Assembly: GCF_014851395.1 (NCBI RefSeq)
Contig: NW_024041262.1
Location: 16,855,671 to 16,919,670, forward strand
Length of the DNA: 64,000 nucleotides
From: Micropterus salmoides
Lineage: Eukaryota; Chordata; Actinopteri; Centrarchiformes; Centrarchidae
Direction of reading: 5' to 3'
Positions 1 through 11,100 of this stretch are shown here, one piece after another. The notes beneath the pieces were generated by a model, which saw only the letters and a list, made by a program, of their open reading frames with translations, was not told where the DNA came from and searched no databases. Both the position numbers and the translations under genes were made by a program. How positions within the stretch are numbered: the first letter of the stretch is position 1; each line of letters starts with the position of its first letter.

Positions 1-160
1 GTATTGGAAAAATTTAAATTTTAAGCTGATTGTGGCACTAGATGAAAAGTGAGGGTATCACTGAAGTTATGATAATTACAGTACAAAAATATTACCACAG
101 AAACATGAATAACCAATGTTCACGAAAATCCTCATTACCATCCCTAGAGCCATGCCACTA

Positions 161-497
161 TCCATCCATCCATCGTAAACCGCTTATTTTGCGTACAGGG
201 TCGCGGGGGTCTGGAGCCAATCCCAGCTGACATAGGACGAAAGGCGGGGTACACTCTGGACAGGTTGCCAATCCATCACAGAGCCACACATAGACAAACA
301 ACCAGTCACAATTTAGGGTCACCAATCATCCTAGGCCGCATGTCTTTGGATGGTGGGAGGAAGCCAGAGGACCCGGTGAGAACCCATGCAGACATGGGGA
401 AAACATGCAAACTCCACACAGAAAGGCCAGGGCAAACGGGGTTTGAACCAACGACCTTCTTGTTGTGAGCGCTATCCACTGGACCACTATGCCTCCC
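161..497 (-). repeat. tRNA-derived SINE
   Basis: Read on the minus strand it starts with a tRNA-like head: box A-like AGTGGTCCAGTGG and box B GGTTCAAACCC. The SINE body follows (TGTGTGGAGTTTGCATGTT) and it ends with an ATGGATGG tail. It matches the copy at 36995-37301 along its length. The family is common in teleost genomes; no family name is assigned. Confidence 0.85.
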
Positions 498-2058
498 TGA
501 ACTGCACATTACCTTAAAGATATATCTCCAAGTTGGTCCATAATGTCAAAAACCTTGAACACAAATAAGAAAACCCAGATGAGTTGACAGTAACATCAGA
601 CACTTGCACATGTAAACATGACAAGATTACCATCAACTCCATATCTGTAAACAGCGCTTGAGGACTCCATACCCTCAAACATAGCTTCATAGATAAACAT
701 AGCAGAGCAGGCAGGCATTCAAGATGGAGAGATATGAATTAATCACTTCAAAGCGCTTTGAGCCACCTGTAAACAACAACACCGATAGCCTACCCAAGAA
801 CCCAGCACAAATAATAGGAGCTTGTAGAAATTGCCAAATATAGTCACAATGCACTAGATTTTTCCATCACATAATTAGAGGTAAAAGCAAAACTTGAAGC
901 CCTTGTAGTTCTCACAGCATATTAGGGCAAAAAATGTAGTACAGTTCAAAGAAATGTCAATAAGCCATTTAAAAACAGCTCAACCTGATCCTCAATGCAT
1001 GTAATTCAAAACTTAAAATACAGCAGCTTGATCAGCTCATGTCAAGTCAGTTTCATTCACACTGTGTACTCCACAATACAACACCCTCTCCCCTTGGACT
1101 CTCAGTTCGGATGGGAAAAATAAAAAAACACAGGAAAGGTCAGTGAGTCTCTTGAATAATACATTTCCTAAAAGAACAATGTATGACACTAAATTTAAAT
1201 TTGGTTTATTGCCCAAGCACAGACCTACGACGGAGTATTAGGGCCACATTAAGGGAAAAAAATTGAGGATTAAGATTTTTTGAGAATAAAGCCCAAATAT
1301 CAAGATTAAAGTTGAAATGGTACTTTATTCTCGTCATTATTATTTTTTCTTGTCATTTTGACTTTCTTGTCAACAACAAACAAAAAGTTTATGGTTGTTA
1401 GTGAAACAAATCAGTGTAGAAAGAAAATACCTTTTTTTTGTCTCAGCCTCTCATAATTCAATATAGCAAACAAACTTTCCCTTAAATTTGAAGAAAATAA
1501 TTTGCTCATTCAAGGTCCCCATAGGATGGATCCTAAAGGCTTTGGTTGATCCACTGACCTTGGCTCTGCTGCCACTAGCAGGTCAAAGTTTTCAATGCAA
1601 CATCTACTACAGATGTAGATGGAAATTGTTGTGCCCAGACAAAATTATCCTAATGACTTGTTGATTACTGTGGTGACACCATTATGTTTTCAAAGCACCA
1701 TTGTGTCTAAAGTATAGCCTCACGGAGCCGCTAGCATGGCATCGTACTCACAGTTCGTCTTCACTATGGGGAGAGTATTTTTCATACTTACAAAACAACA
1801 TAATAAAAATGTATGTGCAGTCCTATATTGGCAACAATAAAACACTTCTTTTAATAAACAGGACTGACTCTAACAATGCATGAGACATACATTTTCAACA
1901 TTCAATAATGAGCAGTGAGAATGATCTCTCGGTTTAGCCCAAACAAACTGTTACCAAACAACGAAACTTATCAAACTTACTGGAGCATCGTGATTCTGTT
2001 ATTGTTGTTATTCTTTACTAATTCTTCATTGGGCTATTATTTTACTTCCATAACAGCC

Positions 2059-2059
<1 letters not shown>

Positions 2060-2090
<31 letters not shown>

Positions 2091-2179
2091 CAGGGTCTCG
2101 GGGGGCTGGAGCCAGTCCCAGCTGACATCGGGCAAAAGGTGGGGTACACCCTGGACAGGTTGCCAATCCATCGCAGGGC

Positions 2180-2219
<40 letters not shown>

Positions 2220-2264
2220 GTTGTTGTTGTTGTTGTTGTTGTTGTTATTGTTATTGCTATTATT
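2060..2264. repeat. ATT/GTT trinucleotide microsatellite
   Basis: (ATT)n at 2060-2090, then the SINE fragment, then (ATT)n from 2181 changing to (GTT)n to about 2264. Long reading frames across it are products of the repeat. Confidence 0.9.
2091..2179 (-). repeat. SINE fragment embedded in an ATT microsatellite
   Basis: Contains only the 3' part of the same SINE (GGCTGGAGCC, AGCTGACAT, CCCTGGACAGG). It is flanked on both sides by (ATT)n. Confidence 0.75.
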
Positions 2265-2499
2265 GTATTAAGTATTTACCAAATGTTACGGAGCTACTAT
2301 GGCGACATGCGCAAAAAGACAGATATAAATACAATTTGTACAAACTGTATCTCGTGAGCACCAGACACATTCTCTTAGACACAGGAAATTTAAACACAAG
2401 AAATTTATTTCTATTTTGCCAGAGGGGCTCTGTAAAATGTATCAAATGTGTAGTAATATTTATTCTCAAAAACTATCACCCCAAATTTACCTTCTTACG

Positions 2500-2605
2500 G
2501 AAGCCCTAAGCGGCCATCCATTTTCCCATGATCTCGAGATAACAACTAATGTTTTCCCGTGATAACGGGATCATTTTCTTGTGATCTCAAGAGAAAACAG
2601 TAGTT
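2500..2605. repeat. Degenerate ATCTCGAG/GTGAT repeat
   Basis: Repeated units around TTTCCCATGATCTCGAGATAA, TTTCCCGTGATAACGGGAT and TTTCTTGTGATCTCAAGAGAA. Resembles a dispersed fish repeat made of self-complementary units. Confidence 0.5.
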
Positions 2606-2715
2606 TAACATAGGGGTCAGTGTGTGCATCCCGGTGATTGGTCCACATCCATCAACCTATGGACTTTTCACTTCCCCATCATTCACAGGTAGAGGAAACT
2701 GCTGTGCTTCTCATT

Positions 2716-2806
2716 CAGGGGAATCCATTTAAGGTCACACATACACTGGCGGCTATTTCGGAACCTTTGAAATAGCCGACGAGAAATGAGTGATTGGATT
2801 CCCCTG
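2716..2806. repeat. Nested perfect palindromes
   Basis: CAGGGGAATCCA at 2716-2727 is exactly inverted at 2795-2806. Inside it, GGCTATTTC at 2751-2759 is exactly inverted at 2769-2777 around a 9-base loop. Confidence 0.7.
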
Positions 2807-4739
2807 GATCTCTTCATAACAACTTTGTTGAAGGTTTGAAGAGTCCGTTCCCTGTTTTATCTCACTTCATAAGACACATTTAAAAAAAAAAAAAAGCCTT
2901 TACTGTGTGATGCCTATTTTTATTATATTTTTTATTATTATTTCGAACTTGATATGTTTTTATATTGATTGTTGTAAACCTCTGGGTGAGGATTATTCTT
3001 ATTTTCAGCTTTTAGCTTTAGCTGTGAAATGGAAATTCAATTAAACAACAAAGGTCATGCTTAAGGAATGATGATTGTTTTTTTACTCAAATGCATTTAT
3101 TTGTCTTTTAGCACTTACATACTGCAGCATCAACAGTAACTTTTAGTTCAAATCAAGCCTGGAACCTTTACAGATGTCGCCCCCTCTCTCCCTTCCCTTT
3201 CCCGTCTCTCTCTTTACTGTGACCAATAATGGTAAAAAAAATAAAAATAAAGTATTTTATGGTTGATTCCTTGCTCATGCTTTGGTAATGTGTTCTTCCA
3301 TAATGTTTGTGTGTGTAGAGTTATTGCTGTCAATACTAGAATCACTGAACAAAACATGAATTTATGTGTTGACATGGAGGTATGCACAACAAGAAAGAAC
3401 AATTCACAACTAGAAAATAACAGAAAAGGGCAGACCGGCAAACTTCAGTCTGGCTCCCATCATTCATTCTCACTTCTTTTACATTACTTTGAGGCACTGT
3501 AACTCAGTGGTGGAATGTAACTAGTACATTTACTCAAATAACAAATTTACAGTACAAATAGTATAAATTTGAAGTACTTATTTTCATTTTGCACTACTTG
3601 CCCCTCCTCCACAATGTTTCTGAGGGAAAGTGCTGTACATTTTATTCCACTACATTTATTTGACAGCTGTATTACTTTGTAGATTACATGCAAAACTTAC
3701 AGCATGATGAGCATATAATATGATGTATGGCTATAGTTACCCAACAGTATACATTATTTGCTCAACCTCAGTTTACAATAGTAAAACATTCTTACACATT
3801 AATGCAACAGTAATTATAATCCAGTTACACAGTATGTTACAATATGACATTGACAAGAGCTCCTCTGCACCACCTTTTCAGTTGCTTTTCTTTTAGTTTG
3901 GCAGTTTCTAATCATTTCCTGTCTTCCTGTTGTTGTTGGTTGAGTGTGAAACCACTTTGAACAACCCTTTTTATGACAAGCGAAGTTTTGTACAAAAGTA
4001 CAAAAACACTGCCTTGCCTTGAGCACAAAATTAATTTGTCTGAAAGAAAATTCAAGTATTGCCCTTCGTGCCACAGAATGCATTACTTGTTACACAATCA
4101 ATAAAACAGAGTTGAAATCATGTGACACTTGACCAGCACTTCATGGACAAAATGCATAAAACGCTTTTACCTGCATTTTGTGGATGAAACACACTTTGGA
4201 GCCAGAATATTGTATTGTAATGAAGGCATATTTTGCACATTAGCATGTTCATGCAGAGCTTTCTGGCTTCAGAGGCCATAGACACCTCCTTGCCTTCCAT
4301 AAATAAGTCCTTGCCATGCCTCTTCCCTGGCGGCGTGACCGCAGTTTGAGGTCTGCTGGCCTGGTCAGTAGAGCAAGTTCAGCATTCACGTCATGAATCC
4401 TTCTTACAAGGACACCTGTTGGCTGTGGCCGATAAGAGGCAGCTGTTTGCTGGTGCTCTATCAGTAACGCTTCTGCAAGGCAGCATTGAGAAGAGAAGGC
4501 GGCACTTGGCCCTCTACCAAATATTTTACAGTTATGACAGTAACCCCCCTTTACACATACACATGCCTCACTTGTATACCTCATATTATATGCAGAGAGA
4601 GATGTATAGCCCCTCCAGAGTGAGAAGGTGGAGTTCACATTCCAAAGATACAACTCAGGTGGATGGAAGAGTCTCAGTTTACCCTGACAAGTGAGTCAAT
4701 TCAGGGTGAATCAATAATTAGAATCAAAGTCCACACAGA

Positions 4740-5335
4740 CCTTGTGTATGGTCACTACAATGAAAATCAGTACATATATATATGGTAAGTAGACAGATGA
4801 CAGTGCAGAGGAATGCATGAATGAATGATTACTCTGTCAAAATATTTAATGAAAAGATAATTGTGTCTGTATCAAAGCTCCGAAAACATGGTAACTAACC
4901 ACTAACATGAAAATTAGTACATAAACAAAGGAATGAGTGAATTAATGAAATTAGCTGAATTTTATAAAAATTTGTTACAAACCTGCATAGTGTCTATGGG
5001 TCATAGTTAACATAGATGTGTTAACTAGCAACTACTGTGAAAAAGAGGCCGTGGAGTAGAATGAATGAATAAAATGAAATTAGCAGATAAACTATGATTG
5101 TGCTTAAGGAAAACAAACATGGCAACAAGCCACTACCATGAAAAGAGTTAATTTGGAGGTGGGTGAATGAACAATTGTCTGAATTTGTTGAATTAAATGA
5201 AGTGATGTACTTTTGAATCATATTTTTCAATTATAATATACTTAGACAGTGTAACTAACCTTTGCAATGATAAACGTTTCAGGGTCATTATTATTCACAC
5301 AGATCATGGTAACTAGCCAAAATATTTACTCTGAT
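4740..5335. repeat. Degenerate tandem repeat, unit about 110-145 bp
   Basis: A motif like AACATGGTAACTAACCACTA followed by A(C/T)(C/A)ATGAAAA recurs near 4745, 4885, 5010, 5117, 5248 and 5303. Spacers between copies contain GAATGAATGA stretches. Confidence 0.6.
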
Positions 5336-5439
5336 ATCTCTGAGCCACTCATGCATATCATGCTGGCCTAACATTCCCAAGGGTGAAAGGATAATGATAA
5401 TATATCCTGTGAATTCACTCCACTGAAGGAAGCACCAGA

Positions 5440-6420
5440 TACATTTTGTGTCCCCTCGAGACCATCTGTTAAATATACGTTATTTCTCAGTACGTCAAAG
5501 ATTTTATTTAAATCACATAAATGTCACACAGAGCTTACGTCCTGTTACCAGTAGGTGGCGCTACCACTGTAAATAAATATCGGCATGTAGATGTTATCAA
5601 GCACGTAAAGTTTAGTACAGGTTTGAGCACATGTACAGTGAAGTTACGACGACTTCCTGTTTCAAGGTAAAGCATGGTACTTCGCCACCCCGCCAAGGAT
5701 ACGCCATTGAAGGAAAACTCACATGCTTTACAACTTGACATCATCAATGTGTTGAGTTTTCTGAGATAGTTTTGAAGTAGATATATCCAACCTGCAAGAA
5801 GTGGTTCATCACAGCATGAAAGTAGTGACTTCCTGTTGCCAGCAGGTGGCGCTATGACTATGGGTGAATTTTGGCTTGTCGATGTGTTCGGGGCAGGACT
5901 CTTATCAAACGTAATGTTTGGTGCAGATGTGAATATGTAGACTGAAGTTACAACAACTTTGTACAACCTTTAATCGTCAATGGGATTAGAGTAGACCGGG
6001 AAAGTTTTAATTTGATTGGATTAATTCTCTAGGAGAGTTTGTTAAAGTACGAAGTGTGTAAATCGCCAGAAATGAGCATTAAATCCAAAATGGCCGACTT
6101 CCAGTTGGGTGTGGGGCATCGTTCCAAGAGGCTTTTTTGTACGTCTGGATATGATATATGTACCACAGAAATGTCATATATGTAGGTGAAACGTGCCGTG
6201 GGGGCTGCTCTGTAGGGGGTGCTACCAAGCCATTTTGCCACACCCATGTGCGAGACCCATAAAATACGAAATTTTTTGCCCGTCTGAATTATGTGAAAAG
6301 TTTGGTGAGTTTTTGAGCATATTTAGGCCCTCAAAAATGAGATTACTTTGCAGAAAAATAATTCCTTCAGTTCCAAAAGGGGCCTCACATGTTTCATGCT
6401 CAAGCCCTAATAAATACACA
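5440..6420. repeat. Dispersed fish repeat with two AGGTGGCGCTA units
   Basis: ACTTCCTGTT then CCAG then AGGTGGCGCTA occurs near 5539 and again near 5828, each followed by a GAAGTTACGAC/AAC motif about 110 bases on. The block ends with ATTTAGGCCCTCAAAAATG and CAAGCCCTAATAAA. I recognise it as a high-copy teleost repeat without being able to name it. Confidence 0.6.
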
Positions 6421-7094
6421 GACACATATCATGTCATGATGGATCTCTTGGATTTAATACAATTTAGTTTTGAAGTTGAACTGAGATATTACAATTTAGA
6501 ATCAACTTTATAATGATCAATGCACACAGTAAGTACCAGTACAACAAAATGCAATTTATTCTTATAAGTGCATGATGACCTCCCATAAATCCCTGCATAG
6601 CTTTGCACAACTCCAACCAAGTAGGTCTACTCAGCAACTTAACTGAAAACACCTGTGAGGGTATGTGGGGAAATGCATCAACTTGAACAAGTTTATCATA
6701 TGTTACATATGTAAAATCAAAGTAACAAGTAGCATTTAAATAAATGTAGTGAAGGAAAAAGTACAATATTTCCCTCTGATATGTCTGTAGCACTGGATAT
6801 ACTTCAGTAAAAACACACGTACCTTAAAATGTACATTAGTACAGTATCTAAATGTACTTAAAAGTTGCATTCCACCACTGCCTTAAGTAGCATAATATGT
6901 GGCTATATGTGTTATCTTTGAGTTCCTGTAGATGTACTTTACAGGATAACAGACCATTTTGGTGTAAAAATGTTGATGATACCTCAGATGTCATCCAGTT
7001 TATAAAAACTGAGCTTTGGGGCTCTGGAACATGTTATGGATACAGATGGACACATAATAAAGTAAAAGAACATGGCCTTCTTTTGTCGAGTGAA

Positions 7095-7180
7095 GAAATA
7101 ATTTTTTTCCCGCCAATCAATCTTTATTTGTCCCCATAGGGAAACTAGTTTGCTGCACAATCAAGCAGGCATTGCATCAT
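7095..7180 (-). repeat. Possible LINE 3' tail
   Basis: On the minus strand TTTCCCTATGGGGACAAATAAA resembles the 3' end of fish non-LTR elements. Only the tail remains. Confidence 0.35.
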
Positions 7181-7968
7181 ACAGCACGGAGATAACCATC
7201 AGACATACTGATAAACATACTAATCGACACACTAATACACTTAATTCCTATACCCCGCACCTTGCTACCGATTAAATTAGGCAGACCAGACCAACTGACA
7301 TAATCATAATGTATTATGTTGAAAATGCTTTATTGTTAGATGTTTGTTGAATATAAATCCTCTCAGGAATTTCACCATTCAATGAGAATATTCTTAAATA
7401 AGGAAATCTATTCAGTGATTGTTCCTTGGCTACATCGTCAAGTGTCTTAAATCAGCACTAAGACTGATACTTAAGATTTAGTCCTACACTTCACTTAAAT
7501 TAGAACTATGATGCTTGATAACTAACGTTCAAACACAGCTTTCAGCCAAGAATTTTTCTACTCTTAAGTCAGTTCTTAGCAGTGTTCTTATGAGTAATTC
7601 TGAGAAGCTTGATAAATAGGGGCCCGGATCTAACTGAATTGATAGAAAAACTACAGATATAACAGTTTCAGCCATGCTGATTGCATACAGTATAAACCTC
7701 TTACTCAATGCTTACTCTGTCATCATTATGGAATTTGGAAAGCAGAATTGTTTTGAGAGTCTGCGAATCTCTTAAATTAGGATATTCTAGTAGTAGCACA
7801 TGTAGTTTAGGTTTAAAAGTGTGATTTTCAAACACTAAATAAGCTTTTACTGTTAAATTCCCCTCTCTGTCTTGCATCCAATGCTGTGTTTTGATTTATG
7901 AAACTCTTTTCAAGTAGCGCGGCCTTCAGAAGAGAATTCGGAACAGGTCCTATCTTCTCCTCTGGCCC

Positions 7969-8005
7969 TTATCTCAGTGAAGTGTCCTTCACTAGCCCTA
8001 TAAAG
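7969..8005 (+). promoter_or_regulatory. star2: Probable star2 core promoter: GATA motif and TATA box
   Basis: TATAAAG lies at 7999-8005, 50 bases before the ATG, implying a very short 5' UTR. TTATCT (reverse GATA site) is at 7969-7974. An imperfect SF-1-like half site (TGTCCTTCA) sits between them at 7983-7991. GATA factors and SF-1 are known regulators of mammalian STAR; use of these exact sites is inference. Confidence 0.5.
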
Positions 8006-8054
8006 ACCTGAGACACACTCTGTTACTTTGCTGTCACTGCCGAAGACAGACAAT

Positions 8055-8118
8055 ATGCTGCCCGCTGTTGTAAAGCTCTGCTGTGGAATCTCCTACCCAC
8101 ATCTGAGGAGTATGGCAG
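8055..8118 (+). CDS. star2: star2 exon 1, mitochondrial leader
   Basis: Encodes residues 1-21: a Cys/Leu-rich segment followed by His and Arg, as in StAR import leaders. The ATG lies 56 bases downstream of a TATA box. The donor is AG|GTAAAC, leaving one base (phase 1). Confidence 0.88.
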
Positions 8119-11100
8119 GTAAACACTCCTAATAATGTCAGGAAAGATGTTTCTTCTTTATTCTTTTCATGCAAATGCTGCATTCTAGATAAGAGTACTG
8201 AGGTTTTGTTTTCCTTTTGCATCTCTTAAATGTTCAATCATGCAGGACTTCAACGCACAGCTGTGGCAGTGATAGGCCAGGAGATCACACAGCTGCAGAG
8301 ATGGGGACAGGTCCAACATCACATGAGAACACATCCTGGATTAAAGTACAGTGGTAAGATACATAAATGTGTTGGCTTCATAACATTTTTTACAGTGTGG
8401 TTGTTGAAAGATTACTTAGAAGAATCTTTTGCAGAGCTCAAACCTGAAGATATAAAGCCTGTGCCTTTGAAAGAAGATCAGCTGTTCTATGTACAACAAG
8501 GCCAAGAAGCAATGAGAAAGGCTCTCAGTATGCTAGAAGACAAACAAGGATGGAAGGTCGAGATCACAGAGGTAACTTGTGAGTCATTTAGGTGCCATCC
8601 TGACTTAACGTGTTTCTTCTCCAATTTCCACGCTCTGAAATAAGCTGGACCTAAGTAACCACTGTGTTTTTGTTATTATATACATCCGCTTGTTTGTTGC
8701 TCCTTTTCAGAGCAACGGGGATGTGATCTGTAGCAAAGTGATGTCAGGGGACCGGAAAGTCTTCAGACTGGAGGCAGTACTAGAGGCCAGTGTGGACGAA
8801 CTCTATGACCTCCTGTTTGTCAGAGTGGAGGAGATGCACCAGTGGAACCCGAGCATACAGCATATCAATGTAAGCTGCTGACATTTGTAATATGTTTTCT
8901 ATTCTATATGTACACTTCTTGACTTTTGTAGTCTTTTTTCCCCCATATTTTTTCTTTTCTCTTACTATGTTTACTGTTATGCACCAAATTACTAATAGAA
9001 ACTTCTTGTGTGTGAATACCTACTTGGCAATCTATCAATAAATCTGATTCTGATTCAACAACTCCCAAGAGCCTGCTGTTGATCATAAATTGCATAAACT
9101 GTGAAACCTTTAGCATACACAGTACTGTATACAAATACTAAATAAGCAGGCTCAGTTTAGAGGAGATCTGTATTTCTTTTTAATATTAAAAACTATATTG
9201 AACTCTTTTATCTTACTTTATATGGTCTAGTTTTCTGCACATTTCTGTTTATACTCATAATTCATGTCATGCTATTTATTTGCAGCAAGAAATGTATACT
9301 GCTAGACCTCTCATTGCATATATTGCAGTTCAATTCTATAGTCAATGCAGTGTTTTGCAAACAATATTTAATATATAAAATATTTAATATTTCTGTCTGT
9401 TTTAGGTTCTGAAGCATGTTGGACCTGATACGATTGTCACTCACGAGATTTCAGCCGAGACAGCAGGAAATCTGATTGGCCAAAGAGATTTCCTGAGTGT
9501 CAGACACAGTTGCAGACAAAAGTCCAGAGTTTATCTTGGAGGAGCAGCGATTCAGCTGGAATCCTTCCCACCTCAGGCAGGCTTTGTGAGGTAGGATCAT
9601 GTGCAGAGCAGGTGCAACTCTGTTTAGGCACTAGGCATTAATCATCATGTGATATACAAATAAATATATAAATATATATACATAGATACATTCAACAGGT
9701 TCATTAAACTTTCTCTCATAAAACATAACGTCCAAGTAGCAAGATGTCAGAACAAAATGGAAAAAATCTTTGACTCCACAGTAAAAAATTGTATTTTTAT
9801 TTGCTTTGACATTTTAATTTGGTCTGTGGTAACGTGCCCAGCACCGGCTAATATCAGTGGGCTTAAATGTCTGCAGTCATATCTCCTGTGTGTTAGATTT
9901 AATATTTGGCTGAGTAACTGTTACACATTTCTGCAGTGTTTCCAATAAACAAAACTAAAAGTCTACAGCCGCGCCGGCAGCTCTGTAAAGCGCTTAATAA
10001 GGAAAGGTTAACGGTCATGGTCATTAGAATTCATCCCGAGGAGGGCACGAATGTCTGTAACAAATTTATTTTCTTTTAATATTTTACCTTATTTTATTTT
10101 AATTTAATTAACTCACTTTGATTGAATTAATTTAATTAAATTGAGTTAAATATAATTTATTGGACTTAATTTAATAAAATGTATTTGAGTAAACATCATT
10201 AAATTCAATTGATTTATTTTATTTCAATATTTGATTTAATGTAATTTAATTCATTTAATGTAATTACATTTAGTTAATATAATCTAATTCAGTTGAGTGA
10301 TTTTAATTACATTTCATTTATATAATTTCATTGTATTGTTTTAATTAAATTAAATCTAATTCATTTATTTGATTAAATTGCATTTTATATAATTTACGTC
10401 AATCTAATTAATTGAATGTAATCCAGTTAACTTCATTTATTTTAATTCAAGGAATTTGATGATTTATTTGTTGATTACATTTTCTATTTAATTTATCAAT
10501 CTGAAATTGCAAAGTAACTAGTGACTAAAGTTACCAAATAAATGTCGTCAGGTAAAAATGACAATAATTGCCTCTAAACTGTAGTGGTCAAAAATGTAGC
10601 CTTAGTTCAGGCAGGGATGTATGGGCAGGGAGGTGGAACAGAGCCACACCGCCAAACATAACTACTGCAAGCAAATCAAGTCTTACTTTCCACCACTGCC
10701 CTAGAATCATGCTGCTAGTAACAATGTTTATGACATAAGGGCCTAATTAACTTGAATGAATTTCAATACATTGATAAACGCAATAAAGATGAGAGCAGTT
10801 CTAGTTTGTAAATAAAAATATACATAACGGAACCATTCCTAATAAACCTTGGCTGACTGCTAATGAGTTTGTTTGCATGTTTACAGAGCAGAGGATGGAC
10901 CAACTTGCATTATCATACAGGCTATGGAAGAGGATACCAGAAAAAGCCACTTCACATGGCTTCTTAATATGGACGTAAAGGTAAATTTATATGTAATGTA
11001 TTTTCCATTTTGTGAATGATAATTGGAAAAGCATTTGCAGACTCCAATGTGTGTGATATTCATTTATTACATTTCTTGTGTAATAAATTAATATTGTACA

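Larger units (their letters stand above)
3505..6880. mobile_element. hAT-like element with terminal inverted repeats, with nested insertions
   Basis: The left end starts CAGTGGTGGAATGTAAC and the right end, inverted, reads CAGTGGTGGAATGCAAC (16 of 17 identical). Subterminal AGTACATTTA motifs occur at both ends. This TIR belongs to a very common teleost non-autonomous DNA transposon family. The middle (about 3850-6540) is unlike the ends and holds other repeats, so it looks like an older element split by insertions. No clear 8-base target duplication is seen and no transposase. Confidence 0.65.

Noticed and set aside
1915..2357. Open frames with long Ile, Leu or Val runs
   Set aside because: Direct translation of the ATT/GTT microsatellite; no conserved sequence outside it.
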